From the NCBI RefSeq assembly GCF_042678405.1, contig NZ_JBHTLI010000001.1:186001-250000 (forward strand): 64,000 nucleotides of DNA. Reading direction: 5' to 3'. Position numbers and translations under genes: made by a program. The notes below the pieces were generated by a model that saw nothing but the letters and a program-made list of their open reading frames with translations, had not been told where the DNA came from and searched no databases. Below are positions 48,068 through 58,391 of the stretch, one piece after another (the stretch's first letter is position 1; each line of letters begins with the position of its first letter). This DNA is from Salegentibacter_A chungangensis. Its GTDB lineage: Bacteria; Bacteroidota; Bacteroidia; Flavobacteriales; Flavobacteriaceae.

Positions 48068-50530
48068 ATGCGCCTTTGCCTGCTTTTCTTTTTTATTATT
48101 CCATTTCTCCAATTATCTGCACAGCACCGGGTTTCGGGAAGAGTCATCAATTCTGAGAACGGTACTCCCCTGGCCTACGCCACTGTAAACACTTCTGAAG
48201 GGACTCAGATCCTCACCAATATTGACGGTAGTTTTAAACTTGACTTTTCAGAATCTCCTGTTGAGGTAAATATCTCGTATGTAGGCTTTAAACCGAAAGA
48301 ATTCAGCCTGACCAAAGGCACCGAATATATTCTGATAAGACTGGACCCCTCAACCGAAAGCCTTGATGCGGTTAGGATAACCGATACTCAGGATAAAGCC
48401 GAAGAGATCATTAAAGAGGCTATTTCACTTAAAAAAAAGAATAATCCCGAAAAAGCGCTGAAAGGCTACAGCTATAAGAATTACACCAAGTTCATAATTG
48501 ACAATGCCCGACAGCCCATAAAGGTGAAGACCGACAGCTCCGGCACCGCCATAGAAACCATAGTGAACACCGGCAGGGCCTATCTTTCAGAAAAAACAGC
48601 CCGAATAGATTACAACAAAAAGCAAGGCAGGAAAGAGACCGTTACAGGGATCAAAACCGCCGGTTTCGAGGAACCGGTATACGAGGTTCTGGCCTTAGAC
48701 GTCAACCCTTTTTCCCTGTATGAAGAAAATTACAAACTGTTTAAAACTGAGTATGCCGCCCCGCTGGCTAAGAACGCCCTGAAAAATTACAGCTACAGGA
48801 TTCTGGATACTACCAGGACCGAAAGGCCTGCCTATATGATCTATTTTAAACCGAAAAGAGAAAAGGTAGTTGCCGGGCTTGAAGGCATCCTGTACCTGGA
48901 TACAGAGAGCTACGCCATTCAAAAGGCTAAAGCCCAATTACTCGGAGCCATCAGGCTGGAAGTAGATCATCATTACCAATACTTCCCGAAGGAGAAGTTG
49001 TGGTTTCCCGTGTACCAGACCACCACCATAAAACCGGGTTCCGGCGGGAAAGACATTTCCGTTTTCGGCGGGGTGATCTCTCTGGGAACGGTGCAACGCA
49101 AGAACAACATCCTGAATAGGATCTTCACAAAATCCGGCCTTCGTCCAGACCTTTATTTAACGTCCACATCCTCCAATTACGAGATCTCCCTGAACAAGAC
49201 TGAACGTTTTAAGAGAGCATCTTCAGAAACCGAAGTGCTGGCGGAAGCAAAAAAACAAGACCGGGACTTCTGGCAAAGAAACAGGCAGGAAGAATTCACT
49301 TCGCGTGATGAGGCCACAAAGATTTATGTTGACAGTATTATAAAGGCTGAAAATATTGAACGCCAGATCGAAGTGAAAAAATCTATGGCTACAGGGCACT
49401 ACCCAATCGGGTTCTGGGATTTTGACCTTAGCAAGGTGTTTAAATTCAACAATTATGAAGGCATTAGATTAGGTGCCGGAGGAAAGACCAACAACAGGTT
49501 ATCAGAGCATTTCAGCCTTGGAGGCTATGCAGTATACGGATTAAAGGACGAACAGTTAAAATACAATCTGAACACTGCCATCTATCTTAATAAGGCTAAG
49601 GAGACCAGCCTGAAGCTGGGCTATACCGACGATATCCAGGAAGTGGGAAGTTTTGAATACCTCACCGGCGTCAACGACTTTGCCCTGCTGGAACCGCGAT
49701 TCGTCAATATCAGCTTTTTCTACCATTTTAGAGAAGCTTATGCCGGTTTCACACATCTATTAACTTCGAAGCTCAAGACCGAATTTCAGTTGGGCCGAAG
49801 TGAGATCAGTCAGTTAAGCAGTTACCGTTTCAATCTAAACGGGAGAACCTATTCCGATTATAATATTACAGAAGCCAGACTTTCCTTTTTATGGAGACCC
49901 TTCAGCAAATTCCTTCGCACCCCCGAAGCAAATATTATGACCGAGAAAGCATTTCCGAAATTCACCGGCCAGGTCAACCAGGGAATCGGAAATGTATTTG
50001 GCGGTGATTTCTCTTACACCAAACTCGGTCTGAAGATAGAACACGAAATAAAACGACTTGACCAGTCCAGAACAGAGTTCATAGCCGAAGGGAATTATGC
50101 ATTTGGAGACATTCCGCTAACCCATCTTTTTCACGCTTACCCTAACAACCCGAACAGGGAAGAGATCTTAAGACGTTTTTCAGTAGCCGGCAGAAACAGC
50201 TTTGAAACGATGTATTTCAACGAATTCTTTAATGACAAACTCGCGATGTTCCACATCAGGCATCAGCTTCGTCCTTTCAGAATTGCCCCCGGCTTTAATC
50301 CGGAGCTTGTCTTTATAAGCCGTTACGCCATTGGAAGCATAGATAACAAGGAAAGGCATCAAAACCTGAGGTTCAAAAGTCTTAGACACGGTTTCGCTGA
50401 ATCTGGCATCGAATTAAATAAGATCTTTGCAGGTTTAGGCCTGAGTGCGGCTTATCGCTATGGCGCTTATCACCTTCCTACTTTCAAAGAGAATTTCTCT
50501 TTCAAGTTCACCTTCCAGCTTCAGCTTTAA
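48068..50530 (+). CDS. DUF5686 outer-membrane protein with carboxypeptidase-regulatory domain
   Basis: The 820-residue protein has a signal peptide (1-18, ending QLSA). A carboxypeptidase-regulatory-like beta sandwich covers about 22-100 (HRVSGRVINSENGTPLAYATV). The DUF5686 region follows, with GYSYKNYTKFI-type start and AYLSEKTARIDYNKKQGRKE. The second half alternates polar and hydrophobic residues and ends FTFQLQL, as outer-membrane barrels do. No TonB plug is present. The family is known in Bacteroidota genomes without a defined role. Confidence 0.85.
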   Translation: MRLCLLFFFIIPFLQLSAQHRVSGRVINSENGTPLAYATVNTSEGTQILTNIDGSFKLDFSESPVEVNISYVGFKPKEFSLTKGTEYILIRLDPSTESLDAVRITDTQDKAEEIIKEAISLKKKNNPEKALKGYSYKNYTKFIIDNARQPIKVKTDSSGTAIETIVNTGRAYLSEKTARIDYNKKQGRKETVTGIKTAGFEEPVYEVLALDVNPFSLYEENYKLFKTEYAAPLAKNALKNYSYRILDTTRTERPAYMIYFKPKREKVVAGLEGILYLDTESYAIQKAKAQLLGAIRLEVDHHYQYFPKEKLWFPVYQTTTIKPGSGGKDISVFGGVISLGTVQRKNNILNRIFTKSGLRPDLYLTSTSSNYEISLNKTERFKRASSETEVLAEAKKQDRDFWQRNRQEEFTSRDEATKIYVDSIIKAENIERQIEVKKSMATGHYPIGFWDFDLSKVFKFNNYEGIRLGAGGKTNNRLSEHFSLGGYAVYGLKDEQLKYNLNTAIYLNKAKETSLKLGYTDDIQEVGSFEYLTGVNDFALLEPRFVNISFFYHFREAYAGFTHLLTSKLKTEFQLGRSEISQLSSYRFNLNGRTYSDYNITEARLSFLWRPFSKFLRTPEANIMTEKAFPKFTGQVNQGIGNVFGGDFSYTKLGLKIEHEIKRLDQSRTEFIAEGNYAFGDIPLTHLFHAYPNNPNREEILRRFSVAGRNSFETMYFNEFFNDKLAMFHIRHQLRPFRIAPGFNPELVFISRYAIGSIDNKERHQNLRFKSLRHGFAESGIELNKIFAGLGLSAAYRYGAYHLPTFKENFSFKFTFQLQL

Positions 50531-50580
50531 AACAAAAAGACTTTAAGCTCTTAAAGCCCGCTATTTAGCATTGGTTTTTA

Positions 50581-50588
50581 TACCTTTG
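50581..50588 (+). promoter_or_regulatory. -7 element (TACCTTTG) of the RND transporter gene
   Basis: An exact TAnnTTTG match, 20 bases upstream of the ATG. No matching -33 box. Confidence 0.45.
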
Positions 50589-50608
50589 CGCTCGCTTAAA
50601 AATCCGGT

Positions 50609-53035
50609 ATGTCTAAGATTTTCAGTTTTGGTTTTTGGAATTCGATCGCGAGATTGATACTTCGTAACCGCTTAGTAATAATCCTTATAATTCTGGGACT
50701 CACGGTATTTCTTGCCAGCCAGTGGAAGAATATGAGGTTTTCTTTTACCGAAGCGAATCTTTTACCTGATGACCACCCCATCAACCTGAAATACCAGGAT
50801 TTTCTAGACAAATTTGGAGAAGAAGGCAATCTTATTGTGATCGGGGTGAAGGATTCTTCCCTTTTTACCCCGGAAAAGTTTTCAGCCTGGAACAAACTTA
50901 ACAACGACCTTAAGGAATACAGCGAGGTAGATTATGTGATCTCGGTGGGCGATCTGAAAACCCTGAAGAAGTTCGAGGATCCTAAGCGTTTTGAAATGGT
51001 CCCTTTTTTCAAGGAAAAAGACCTGGATAAGCAAGAGCTTGCCAAATACGAGGACAGCCTTTTCAACAGCCTTCCTTTTTATAAAAACCTGGTGTACAGC
51101 CCGCATTCCAATACCATACAATCGGCTCTGTACCTTAACAAGGAGATCGTAAACTCTAAGGAAAGAAAGGATTTTGTTCTTCAGGAACTGGTTCCGCTAA
51201 TTGAAAATTTTGAAGAAACGAACGACCTGGAACTAAAGGTTTCAGGAATGCCGTATATACGTACCCTGAATTCCCAGAACATCATAGATGAAATTGGGTT
51301 ATTTATTGTTGCTGCCCTTGCAGTCACCTCCCTTATCTTCTTTTTCTTTTTCCGCTCGATAAGAGCCACGCTTATTTCAATGCTAACGGTATGCATCGGG
51401 GTGATGTGGGCCTTTGGGGTCATAGGACTGTTACATTACGAGATTACAGTGCTTACGGCTCTTATTCCGCCCCTTATTATTGTGATCGGGATCCCGAACT
51501 GTATCTTCCTAATCAATAAGTATCAACAGGAGATTCAGAATCACGGGAACCAGGCGAAGTCCCTGCAAAGGGTGATCACCAAAGTCGGGAATGCCACCCT
51601 AATGACCAATATTACCACGGCATCGGGTTTTGCCACATTTATACTTACTGATAGTAAGCTTCTTACCGAATTCGGGATCGTGGCATCCATCAATATCGTT
51701 GCCATTTTCATCCTGAGCCTGCTGATCATCCCGATCATCTACAGCTATATGTATATTCCGAAGGACAAGCACCTGAAACACCTGAATAAGGTCTGGATAA
51801 ACGGGATCGTGAACTGGATGGAAAAGATGGTAAAGCACCACCGTATCAGCATCTATATAGTTTCGATAAGTTTGCTGGTGATAAGCATCATTGGAATTTA
51901 CACCATCAGGATTTCGGGAAGCTTACTGGAAGATATGCCGCAGGAAGCTGCTTTCTTTGAAGACATCAAGTTTTTTGAGGAGGAGTTCGACGGAATTATG
52001 CCTTTGGAAATTCTTGTGGATACCAAAAGACCGAAAGGTGTTTTGAAACTTTCCACGCTTAAACGAATTGAAAAGCTGGAAAATCTGGTAGCTGAAGTTC
52101 CCGAACTTTCAGAACCGCTTTCGGTTACCCGGCTGGTAAAATATTCGAAGCAGGCTTACTATAACGACAACCCGAAATATTACCAGTTACCAAGTTCCCA
52201 GGAGCGAAATTTCATAATGCCGTATGCGAAAAGCCTTTCTTCGGGAGAAGGGATGCTTAACTCCTACGTAGACTCTACCGGAAGATACGCCAGGATAACC
52301 ACCTTTATGAAGGATATCGGGACCGACAAAATGGAGAGGATCGAGGAAAATCTCTGGCCACAGATCAACAAGATCTTCCCTGAAGAGCGCTACGATGTCA
52401 CGATGACCGGGAAGGCACTTATTTTCCAGAAAGGAACTAACTACCTGGTAAAAAACCTGGTGATCTCGCTTTCGTTAGCCATCCTGCTCATCGCCATTTT
52501 TATGGCCTGGATGTTCCGTTCTTTCAGGATGATCCTTATCTCCTTGGTACCAAACCTGCTCCCATTACTGGTAACAGCAGGAATGATGGGCTTCCTTGGA
52601 GTACCAATAAAACCTTCAACTATTCTGGTTTTCAGTATCGCCTTCGGGATCTCGGTAGACGATACCATTCACTTCCTGGCGAAATACAGGCAGGAACTGA
52701 AGGCCAACAACTGGAAGATCAAAAGATCGGTTTACGCCGCACTTAGAGAAACAGGGCTTAGTATGTTCTATACCTCAATAGTGCTTTTCTTCGGATTTTC
52801 AGTATTTATGATCAGTAGCTTCGGCGGTACCGTTGCCCTTGGTGGACTGGTTTCGGCAACCCTTCTGTTCGCAATGCTTTCCAACCTTCTGCTTTTACCG
52901 TCTTTACTTCTTTCCCTTGAAAGAAATATCGCAAACAAGAAGGTGTTGAAAGAACCTGCGATGAAGATCATCGAAAGCGAGGAAGACGAAGAGGAGATCA
53001 GAAAAGAAGAAGAACAACACAGCGATAAAGCTTAA
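50609..53035 (+). CDS. RND/MMPL-family efflux transporter
   Basis: The 808-residue protein has one N-terminal helix, a periplasmic loop (about 40-220), five helices, a second loop (about 430-610), and a second helix block. This is the two-fold repeated RND arrangement of the MMPL/HpnN group. The second half contains FSIAFGISVDDTIHFLAKYRQEL, the Asp-containing helix that carries protons. Substrates in this group are lipids, hopanoids or drugs; the actual one is unknown. The C terminus is acidic. It has its own promoter and no adaptor or outer-membrane factor neighbour. Confidence 0.9.
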   Translation: MSKIFSFGFWNSIARLILRNRLVIILIILGLTVFLASQWKNMRFSFTEANLLPDDHPINLKYQDFLDKFGEEGNLIVIGVKDSSLFTPEKFSAWNKLNNDLKEYSEVDYVISVGDLKTLKKFEDPKRFEMVPFFKEKDLDKQELAKYEDSLFNSLPFYKNLVYSPHSNTIQSALYLNKEIVNSKERKDFVLQELVPLIENFEETNDLELKVSGMPYIRTLNSQNIIDEIGLFIVAALAVTSLIFFFFFRSIRATLISMLTVCIGVMWAFGVIGLLHYEITVLTALIPPLIIVIGIPNCIFLINKYQQEIQNHGNQAKSLQRVITKVGNATLMTNITTASGFATFILTDSKLLTEFGIVASINIVAIFILSLLIIPIIYSYMYIPKDKHLKHLNKVWINGIVNWMEKMVKHHRISIYIVSISLLVISIIGIYTIRISGSLLEDMPQEAAFFEDIKFFEEEFDGIMPLEILVDTKRPKGVLKLSTLKRIEKLENLVAEVPELSEPLSVTRLVKYSKQAYYNDNPKYYQLPSSQERNFIMPYAKSLSSGEGMLNSYVDSTGRYARITTFMKDIGTDKMERIEENLWPQINKIFPEERYDVTMTGKALIFQKGTNYLVKNLVISLSLAILLIAIFMAWMFRSFRMILISLVPNLLPLLVTAGMMGFLGVPIKPSTILVFSIAFGISVDDTIHFLAKYRQELKANNWKIKRSVYAALRETGLSMFYTSIVLFFGFSVFMISSFGGTVALGGLVSATLLFAMLSNLLLLPSLLLSLERNIANKKVLKEPAMKIIESEEDEEEIRKEEEQHSDKA

Positions 53036-53054
53036 TATAAATTAATTGCCAATC

Positions 53055-53085
53055 TTGGTTGGCTTAACGGGAAAAATTATCTTTG
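53055..53085 (+). promoter_or_regulatory. Promoter of the asnS gene
   Basis: TTG at 53055-53057 and TATCTTTG at 53078-53085 are 20 bases apart. A short GCCAA/TTGGC hairpin (about 53048-53064) overlaps the -33 region. Confidence 0.5.
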
Positions 53086-53106
53086 TTCCTTTCTAAATCT
53101 AAATAA

Positions 53107-54549
53107 ATGATACAGGCAAAAGTTGCTGAAATATTAGACAGCAATCAGTTTTTACAGGAGTTTGAGGTTAAAGGTTGGGTACGCTCTTTCAGGAGCAATC
53201 GCTTTATAGCTATAAATGACGGTTCCACCATCAATAACCTCCAGTGTGTTATAGATTTTGAAAATACCGATGAAGAGACCCTTAAACGTATCACGGTAGG
53301 TGCCGCAATTCACGTAAAAGGAACTCTTAAGGAAAGCCTCGGAAGTCAGCAAAAGGTGGAGATCGAGGTTACCAGCATTGACATCCTGGGAGATGCGAAC
53401 CCTGAAGAGGTTAAGCTTACCATTCTTTCCCCAAAACGCCATAGCCTTGAAAAGCTAAGAGAGCAGGCGCATCTTAGGGTAAGAACGAATACCTTTGGAG
53501 CGGTGATGCGCGTAAGGTCAAAACTGTCTTTTGCCGTGCACAGCTATTTCCAGCAGAACAATTTCCACTACGTGAACACTCCAATTATTACCGGAAGTGA
53601 TGCCGAAGGAGCCGGAGAGATGTTCAAAGTGACCAATTTTGACCTGAAGAATCCGCCCAAGAATGAGGACGGAGCTATAGATTATAAAAAAGATTTCTTC
53701 GGAAAAGAAACCAATCTAACCGTTTCCGGGCAGCTGGAAGCAGAAACCTATGCCCTTGGACTTGGGCAGGTTTACACTTTTGGCCCGACCTTCCGTGCAG
53801 AAAACTCGAATACTTCAAGACACCTTGCTGAATTCTGGATGATAGAGCCGGAAGTGGCCTTCTGTGATCTTGACGGGAATATGGACCTGGCTGAAGACTT
53901 CATCAAATACGTGCTGAAATACGTGCTTGACAACTGTAAGGATGATCTTGAGTTCCTTGCCCAGCGCCAGGAAAAAGAAGACCAGGCCAAGCCGAAGGCT
54001 GAACGCAGCGAAATGAGCCTCCTGGATAAACTTAACTTTGTCCTTGAAAATAACTTCAAACGAGTAAGCTATACTGAAGCCATCGATATTCTGAAGAATT
54101 CGAAGCCTAACAAGAAGAAGAAATTCAACTACGTGATCGAGGAATGGGGAGCCGATCTTCAGAGCGAGCACGAAAGATTCCTTGTAGAGAAACATTTTAA
54201 GTCTCCGGTGATCTTATTCGATTACCCGGCAGATATCAAGGCTTTTTATATGCGCCTTAATGAAGACGGAAATACCGTTCGCGCTATGGACATACTTTTC
54301 CCGGGAATCGGTGAGATCGTAGGAGGTTCCCAGCGTGAAGAACGCCTGGACGTTCTTAAAGCTAAGATGAAAGAGCTGGATATAGACGAAAAAGAACTTT
54401 GGTGGTATCTGGACACCCGTAAGTTCGGAACCTGTGTACACAGCGGGTTCGGATTAGGATTTGAGAGACTCGTACAGTTCGTAACAGGAATGGGCAACAT
54501 AAGAGATGTGATCCCTTTCCCAAGAACTCCGCAGAACGCAGAATTTTAA
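53107..54549 (+). CDS. asnS: Asparaginyl-tRNA synthetase
   Basis: The 480-residue class II synthetase has an N-terminal OB-fold (EVKGWVRSFRSNRFIAINDG), motif 2 TFRAENSNTSRHLAEFWMIEPE, and motif 3 GFGLGFERLVQFVTGM near the end. The specificity region resembles AsnRS rather than AspRS (SGQLEAETYALGLGQVYTFGPTFRAE). It charges tRNA-Asn directly. Length and motifs are normal. A pseudouridine synthase gene follows with no intergenic base. Confidence 0.97.
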   Translation: MIQAKVAEILDSNQFLQEFEVKGWVRSFRSNRFIAINDGSTINNLQCVIDFENTDEETLKRITVGAAIHVKGTLKESLGSQQKVEIEVTSIDILGDANPEEVKLTILSPKRHSLEKLREQAHLRVRTNTFGAVMRVRSKLSFAVHSYFQQNNFHYVNTPIITGSDAEGAGEMFKVTNFDLKNPPKNEDGAIDYKKDFFGKETNLTVSGQLEAETYALGLGQVYTFGPTFRAENSNTSRHLAEFWMIEPEVAFCDLDGNMDLAEDFIKYVLKYVLDNCKDDLEFLAQRQEKEDQAKPKAERSEMSLLDKLNFVLENNFKRVSYTEAIDILKNSKPNKKKKFNYVIEEWGADLQSEHERFLVEKHFKSPVILFDYPADIKAFYMRLNEDGNTVRAMDILFPGIGEIVGGSQREERLDVLKAKMKELDIDEKELWWYLDTRKFGTCVHSGFGLGFERLVQFVTGMGNIRDVIPFPRTPQNAEF

Positions 54550-55422
54550 TTGAAGATCATAGAAACACATATTGTTCCTGCAACCGCTGAAAAAATCCGG
54601 TTGCAGGAATATGCTGTTTCCATTTTCAAAAGTATCACTACACGCAGCGGGATCAAAAAAGCCATTAAAAAGGAACTGATCCTGATGGATGGCCTCCCGG
54701 CAAAAACTTCAGACTGGATAAGGGAAGGACAAAAAATAGAACTTCTCCAACCCCAACCCGCTTCAAGCAAGCATTTCGAACTTAAATTAGAGATCCTCTA
54801 CGAAGATGAGTTTCTCGCCCTGGTCAATAAACCAGCAGGATTTCCTACCAGCGGCAATTATTTCAGGACCGTCCAGAATGCTCTCCCCTATAACCTGAAG
54901 GCTTCGGGCCAAATAGATAAATTACCGGAACCCCTGCCCGCTCATCGGCTGGACAATCCCACCTCCGGCATACTTGTCTGCGCCAAAACAAGAGGTGCGC
55001 TTATTGAGCTTCAAAAACAGTTTGAAGAAAAGAAGATCCAAAAAATATACACTGCCCTGGTGCACGGAACACCTAATAAGATCCGGGAAATCACCGGGGA
55101 AATAGATGGAAAACCTGCAAGAACGCGGGTAGAGCTTATCGAAACCTATAAGATCGGAAATGCAGACTTCAGCCTGATAAAGGCTTTTCCGGAAACCGGG
55201 AGAACACACCAGATAAGGATACACCTGGCAAATGAAAATCACCCGATTGTTGGAGATAAAATTTACGGGAACGAAGAAACCGGACCTTTTCAGAAAAAGA
55301 ATCTGTTTCTCTTTTCAGGCGGGATTTCATTTACCCATCCCATCAAAGGCGAAAGATTAACATTTGAATTGAGGCTTCCGAAGAAATTCAGAAAACTTAA
55401 AGATTTAAAGGAAAGCCCTTAA
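54550..55422 (+). CDS. RluA-family pseudouridine synthase
   Basis: The start is a TTG immediately after the asnS stop; the family's N terminus (KIIETHIVPATAEKIRLQEYA) begins there and no better ATG exists. The 290-residue protein has a divergent S4-like N domain, then LALVNKPAGFPTSG and the catalytic PAHRLDNPTSGILVCAKT (Asp in HRLD), and ETGRTHQIRIHLA. It isomerises uridine to pseudouridine in rRNA or tRNA; the exact position is not predictable. Probably co-transcribed with asnS. Confidence 0.9.
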   Translation: MKIIETHIVPATAEKIRLQEYAVSIFKSITTRSGIKKAIKKELILMDGLPAKTSDWIREGQKIELLQPQPASSKHFELKLEILYEDEFLALVNKPAGFPTSGNYFRTVQNALPYNLKASGQIDKLPEPLPAHRLDNPTSGILVCAKTRGALIELQKQFEEKKIQKIYTALVHGTPNKIREITGEIDGKPARTRVELIETYKIGNADFSLIKAFPETGRTHQIRIHLANENHPIVGDKIYGNEETGPFQKKNLFLFSGGISFTHPIKGERLTFELRLPKKFRKLKDLKESP

Positions 55423-55477
55423 CAAAATTTTACCACAAACATCTTCTGTGCCAAAGCTATCCTAGAGTTGTTTTCCT

Positions 55478-55485
55478 TATTTTTG
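55478..55485 (+). promoter_or_regulatory. -7 element (TATTTTTG) of the rpoN gene
   Basis: An exact TAnnTTTG match, 20 bases before the ATG. No -33 match is evident. Confidence 0.4.
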
Positions 55486-55505
55486 TAGTAAAGCAAATCT
55501 ATTGT

Positions 55506-56972
55506 ATGCTTAAACAGCAATTAAATCTCAAGTTATCTCAAAAGCTTTCCCCACAGCAAATTCAGCTGATGAAGCTTATCCAGCTCCCTACTCAGGCCTT
55601 CGAGCAGAGGATCAAACAGGAATTGGAGGAAAACCCTGCCTTGGAAGATGGGAAGACCGAGGAGGTAAGAGATGAGTATGAAGATGATTTTGCAAGCAAT
55701 GAGGCTGAAGAAGACGATTACGGGAACGAGACCATCGAGACCGAAATAGATGTGGATGAATACCTGAGTGATGATGAGATCCCGAGCTACCGACTTCAGG
55801 CCAATAATTACAGTCCCGATGACGATGAGAAAAGAGTGCCGTATGCAGCGGGGACTTCATTCACCCAGCATTTAAAAACCCAGTTAAGCACCTTCCGATT
55901 CAACGAAACCGAGCAGGAGATCGCTCAGTTCCTGGTTGGAAGTGTAGACGAAAGTGGATACCTGCGAAGAACTTTGCAGGACGTGGTAGACGATCTGGCG
56001 TTCACCCAGAATGTCTATACCGACGAGGAAACAGTTGAAAAGGTTCTCAAAAAGGTCCAAGAACTCGATCCGGCCGGCGTAGGAGCACGTTCACTTCAGG
56101 AATGCCTGCTTATTCAATTAAAACGAAAAGAGCCCACTAAGCCTGTAGAATTAGCTACAGAGATACTCGATAAGTCTTTTGACCAGTTCAGCAAGAAGCA
56201 TTATAAGAAGTTACTTTCCAAACACGACATTTCAGAAGACGAATTAAGGGAAGCCATAGATGTTATTGAACACCTGAACCCAAAACCCGGTGGCGCCTAT
56301 TCCGGCAACACCAGGATGGTTGAGCATGTAATCCCTGATTTTACCATCAAGATCGTAGACGGGGAACTGGAACTTAGTCTTAACGGGAGAAATGCTCCTA
56401 CAATGCACGTCTCGAGAGACTACAGCAATATGCTGAAAGGCTACAAAGAGTCGAAAGAAAAAACAAAGGCTCAGAAAGACGCTGTAATGTTCATTAAACA
56501 GAAGCTGGATGCTGCCAAATGGTTCATAGAAGCAATTAAGCAACGTCAACAGACCCTGATGGTCACAATGAGTGCCATTATGAACTACCAAAAAGAATAT
56601 TTCCTTACCGGGGATGAACGCAATTTGAGGCCTATGATCTTAAAGGATATTGCCGATGAGATTGAAATGGACGTCTCTACCGTTTCCAGGGTGGCCAACA
56701 GTAAATATGTGGACACTCCTTACGGAACCAAACTTATAAAGGAATTCTTCTCGGAATCTATGAAGAATGTGCAGGGAGAAGATGTTTCAACCAGAGAGAT
56801 CAAGAAGATCCTGGAAATGTCTATTGACGAGGAGAATAAACGTAAACCGCTTACCGACGAAAAACTCGCCAAGGTTCTTAAAGACAAGGGCTACCCTATC
56901 GCACGCCGAACCGTCGCGAAATACAGGGAGCAACTGGACATTCCTGTCGCAAGATTACGCAAAGAGATCTAA
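55506..56972 (+). CDS. rpoN: RNA polymerase sigma-54 factor
   Basis: The 488-residue protein has region I (LNLKLSQKLSPQQIQLMKLIQLPTQAF, rich in Gln and Leu) and an acidic region II (about 50-105). The core-binding domain includes LDPAGVGARSLQECLLIQL, and the C-terminal part ends with the helix-turn-helix and the RpoN box ARRTVAKYREQ. It directs polymerase to -24/-12 promoters and needs an AAA+ activator; none is encoded in this window. The downstream membrane-protein gene overlaps its last base. Confidence 0.97.
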   Translation: MLKQQLNLKLSQKLSPQQIQLMKLIQLPTQAFEQRIKQELEENPALEDGKTEEVRDEYEDDFASNEAEEDDYGNETIETEIDVDEYLSDDEIPSYRLQANNYSPDDDEKRVPYAAGTSFTQHLKTQLSTFRFNETEQEIAQFLVGSVDESGYLRRTLQDVVDDLAFTQNVYTDEETVEKVLKKVQELDPAGVGARSLQECLLIQLKRKEPTKPVELATEILDKSFDQFSKKHYKKLLSKHDISEDELREAIDVIEHLNPKPGGAYSGNTRMVEHVIPDFTIKIVDGELELSLNGRNAPTMHVSRDYSNMLKGYKESKEKTKAQKDAVMFIKQKLDAAKWFIEAIKQRQQTLMVTMSAIMNYQKEYFLTGDERNLRPMILKDIADEIEMDVSTVSRVANSKYVDTPYGTKLIKEFFSESMKNVQGEDVSTREIKKILEMSIDEENKRKPLTDEKLAKVLKDKGYPIARRTVAKYREQLDIPVARLRKEI

Positions 56973-57577
56973 TGAAACTACTTTTAAAAGCTGCTTCTTA
57001 TATCTTTCATCCGCTTTGGACTCCATTTATAGGGAGTCTTCTGTATTTTATGCTCACGCCAAGGTTTTTTCCTTACGGCGTTATAAAAGCGAAGCTGCTT
57101 GCCATAGCGATCATTACCTTGTTCATCCCCATAGTCTTCTATTTTCTGTTGAAAAATCTGGGGAAGGCTGAAAGTATTTTTCTTAAAAATGTAGGAGAGA
57201 GAAAATGGCCCCTGTTCTTCTTTATTCTGCTAATCGTTATGGTTCTGAAACAGATCCTGAACGTTTACAATTATCCGGCCCTCTATTACTATTTTATCGG
57301 GATCTTAGGCTCAACTATGCTTAGTTATCTATTTGCGCTCTTTAAACAAAAGATAAGCCTTCATATGGTTGGTTTAACCGGGCTTACGGTATTCATAATT
57401 GCAATGAGTAGCTTTTACCGCCTGAACCTTATCTACAGCATCTCATTTTTAATACTTGCACTTGGGCTTACGGCATCTTCCAGATTGTCCTATAGAGCTC
57501 ACACATATCAGGAGCTAATCCTGGGATTCCTCATAGGCCTGCTTCCACAAATCATAGTTCTTAAGTTCTGGTTATAG
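56972..57577 (+). CDS. Multi-pass membrane protein, PAP2-like
   Basis: The 201-residue protein has about six transmembrane helices. The end SRLSYRAHTYQELILGFLIGLL resembles the last part of a PAP2 phosphatase motif (SR, H, and a Gly-rich helix), but the upstream PSGH and KxxxxxxRP motifs are absent. So it may be a PAP2 relative without catalysis, or another family. It shares its first base with the rpoN stop (TAATG) and overlaps the convergent barrel gene by six bases. Confidence 0.72.
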   Translation: MKLLLKAASYIFHPLWTPFIGSLLYFMLTPRFFPYGVIKAKLLAIAIITLFIPIVFYFLLKNLGKAESIFLKNVGERKWPLFFFILLIVMVLKQILNVYNYPALYYYFIGILGSTMLSYLFALFKQKISLHMVGLTGLTVFIIAMSSFYRLNLIYSISFLILALGLTASSRLSYRAHTYQELILGFLIGLLPQIIVLKFWL

Positions 57578-58300
57578 AATATAAAAGGTCAGGCCTATTT
57601 TAAGCGGAAATGCACCAATCTCACTCCCCTCTACTTCGGCATTCTTAAAGAGACTGTTCAGACTGTAATAGAACTGGAAGTTAAAAGTATTGAAGCCAAA
57701 GGTAAATGTAGTTCCCAAACGCAGGCGTTCTAATTCAGGAAGTTTGGTTTGCCGCACGATATGGTCTCCCTGCACAAACCGGGACCTGAAATAATAGATA
57801 TACCCCAAACGGAAGCCAGTGTAAATCCGCCAGAATTTATAACTCGTTGGTGTTGAGGTACGCCACCTGAATTCTAAAGGCACTTCTACTAACTGGGTGG
57901 TAAATCTGTTCTTATCATAATCAATTCGTCCGTCCAGGCTTCTAAAGATCGTTTCCCCACCAGGAGTTTCTCCTATAAAAAGGTTTTGCCCGTAACTATT
58001 TAGGGACCAGCCCAAGCCGGCGGCAATAGCAACATTCCTGCGCTTATTAAGCGGGAAATCCCTCATAGCTCCCACATGGATCCCTCCGGAAAAACCGGAA
58101 TTAGAGATAGCAGCAGCCTTATTGGTAAGGACATTGAACGAAAAGCCCACATAAAACTGGTCTTCACGATAAAGACTATCTACAACAATAGGAATAGAAT
58201 CAAGGTTCCGTTTGGCCACTTCTTTCCTATCTTCAATCTGCGAATAAAGACCAGAGGAAAAGGATAACAACAGGAGAAAGCAAACTTTAAAGAATTTCAT
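57572..58300 (-). CDS. PorT-like outer-membrane beta-barrel protein
   Basis: The start is placed at ATG 58300, because the ATG at 58315 adds five polar residues before a clean signal peptide (MKFFKVCFLLLLSFSSGLYSQ). The 242-residue protein is rich in short beta strands with alternating aromatics (FYVGFSFNVLTN, IYTGFRLGYIYYFRSR) and ends IGLTFYIL, as eight-strand outer-membrane barrels do. Similar proteins are called PorT-family, and PorT proper is a T9SS component, but this protein is not next to T9SS genes and may be a general barrel. A terminator lies between it and the upstream operon. Confidence 0.78.
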   Translation of the reverse strand: MKFFKVCFLLLLSFSSGLYSQIEDRKEVAKRNLDSIPIVVDSLYREDQFYVGFSFNVLTNKAAAISNSGFSGGIHVGAMRDFPLNKRRNVAIAAGLGWSLNSYGQNLFIGETPGGETIFRSLDGRIDYDKNRFTTQLVEVPLEFRWRTSTPTSYKFWRIYTGFRLGYIYYFRSRFVQGDHIVRQTKLPELERLRLGTTFTFGFNTFNFQFYYSLNSLFKNAEVEGSEIGAFPLKIGLTFYIL

Positions 58301-58330
58301 ATTCCGGGACCGCATTAGCGGTTTAAATAT

Positions 58331-58372
58331 AAAAAAACATCCCGTCCTAATTGCTTAAGACGGGATGTTTTT
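58331..58372. terminator. Terminator of the ExbB/ExbD operon
   Basis: An A-run, a perfect 10-bp ACATCCCGTC/GACGGGATGT stem and a T-run. Confidence 0.9.
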
Positions 58373-58391
58373 AACTGAATTTATGTAAGAC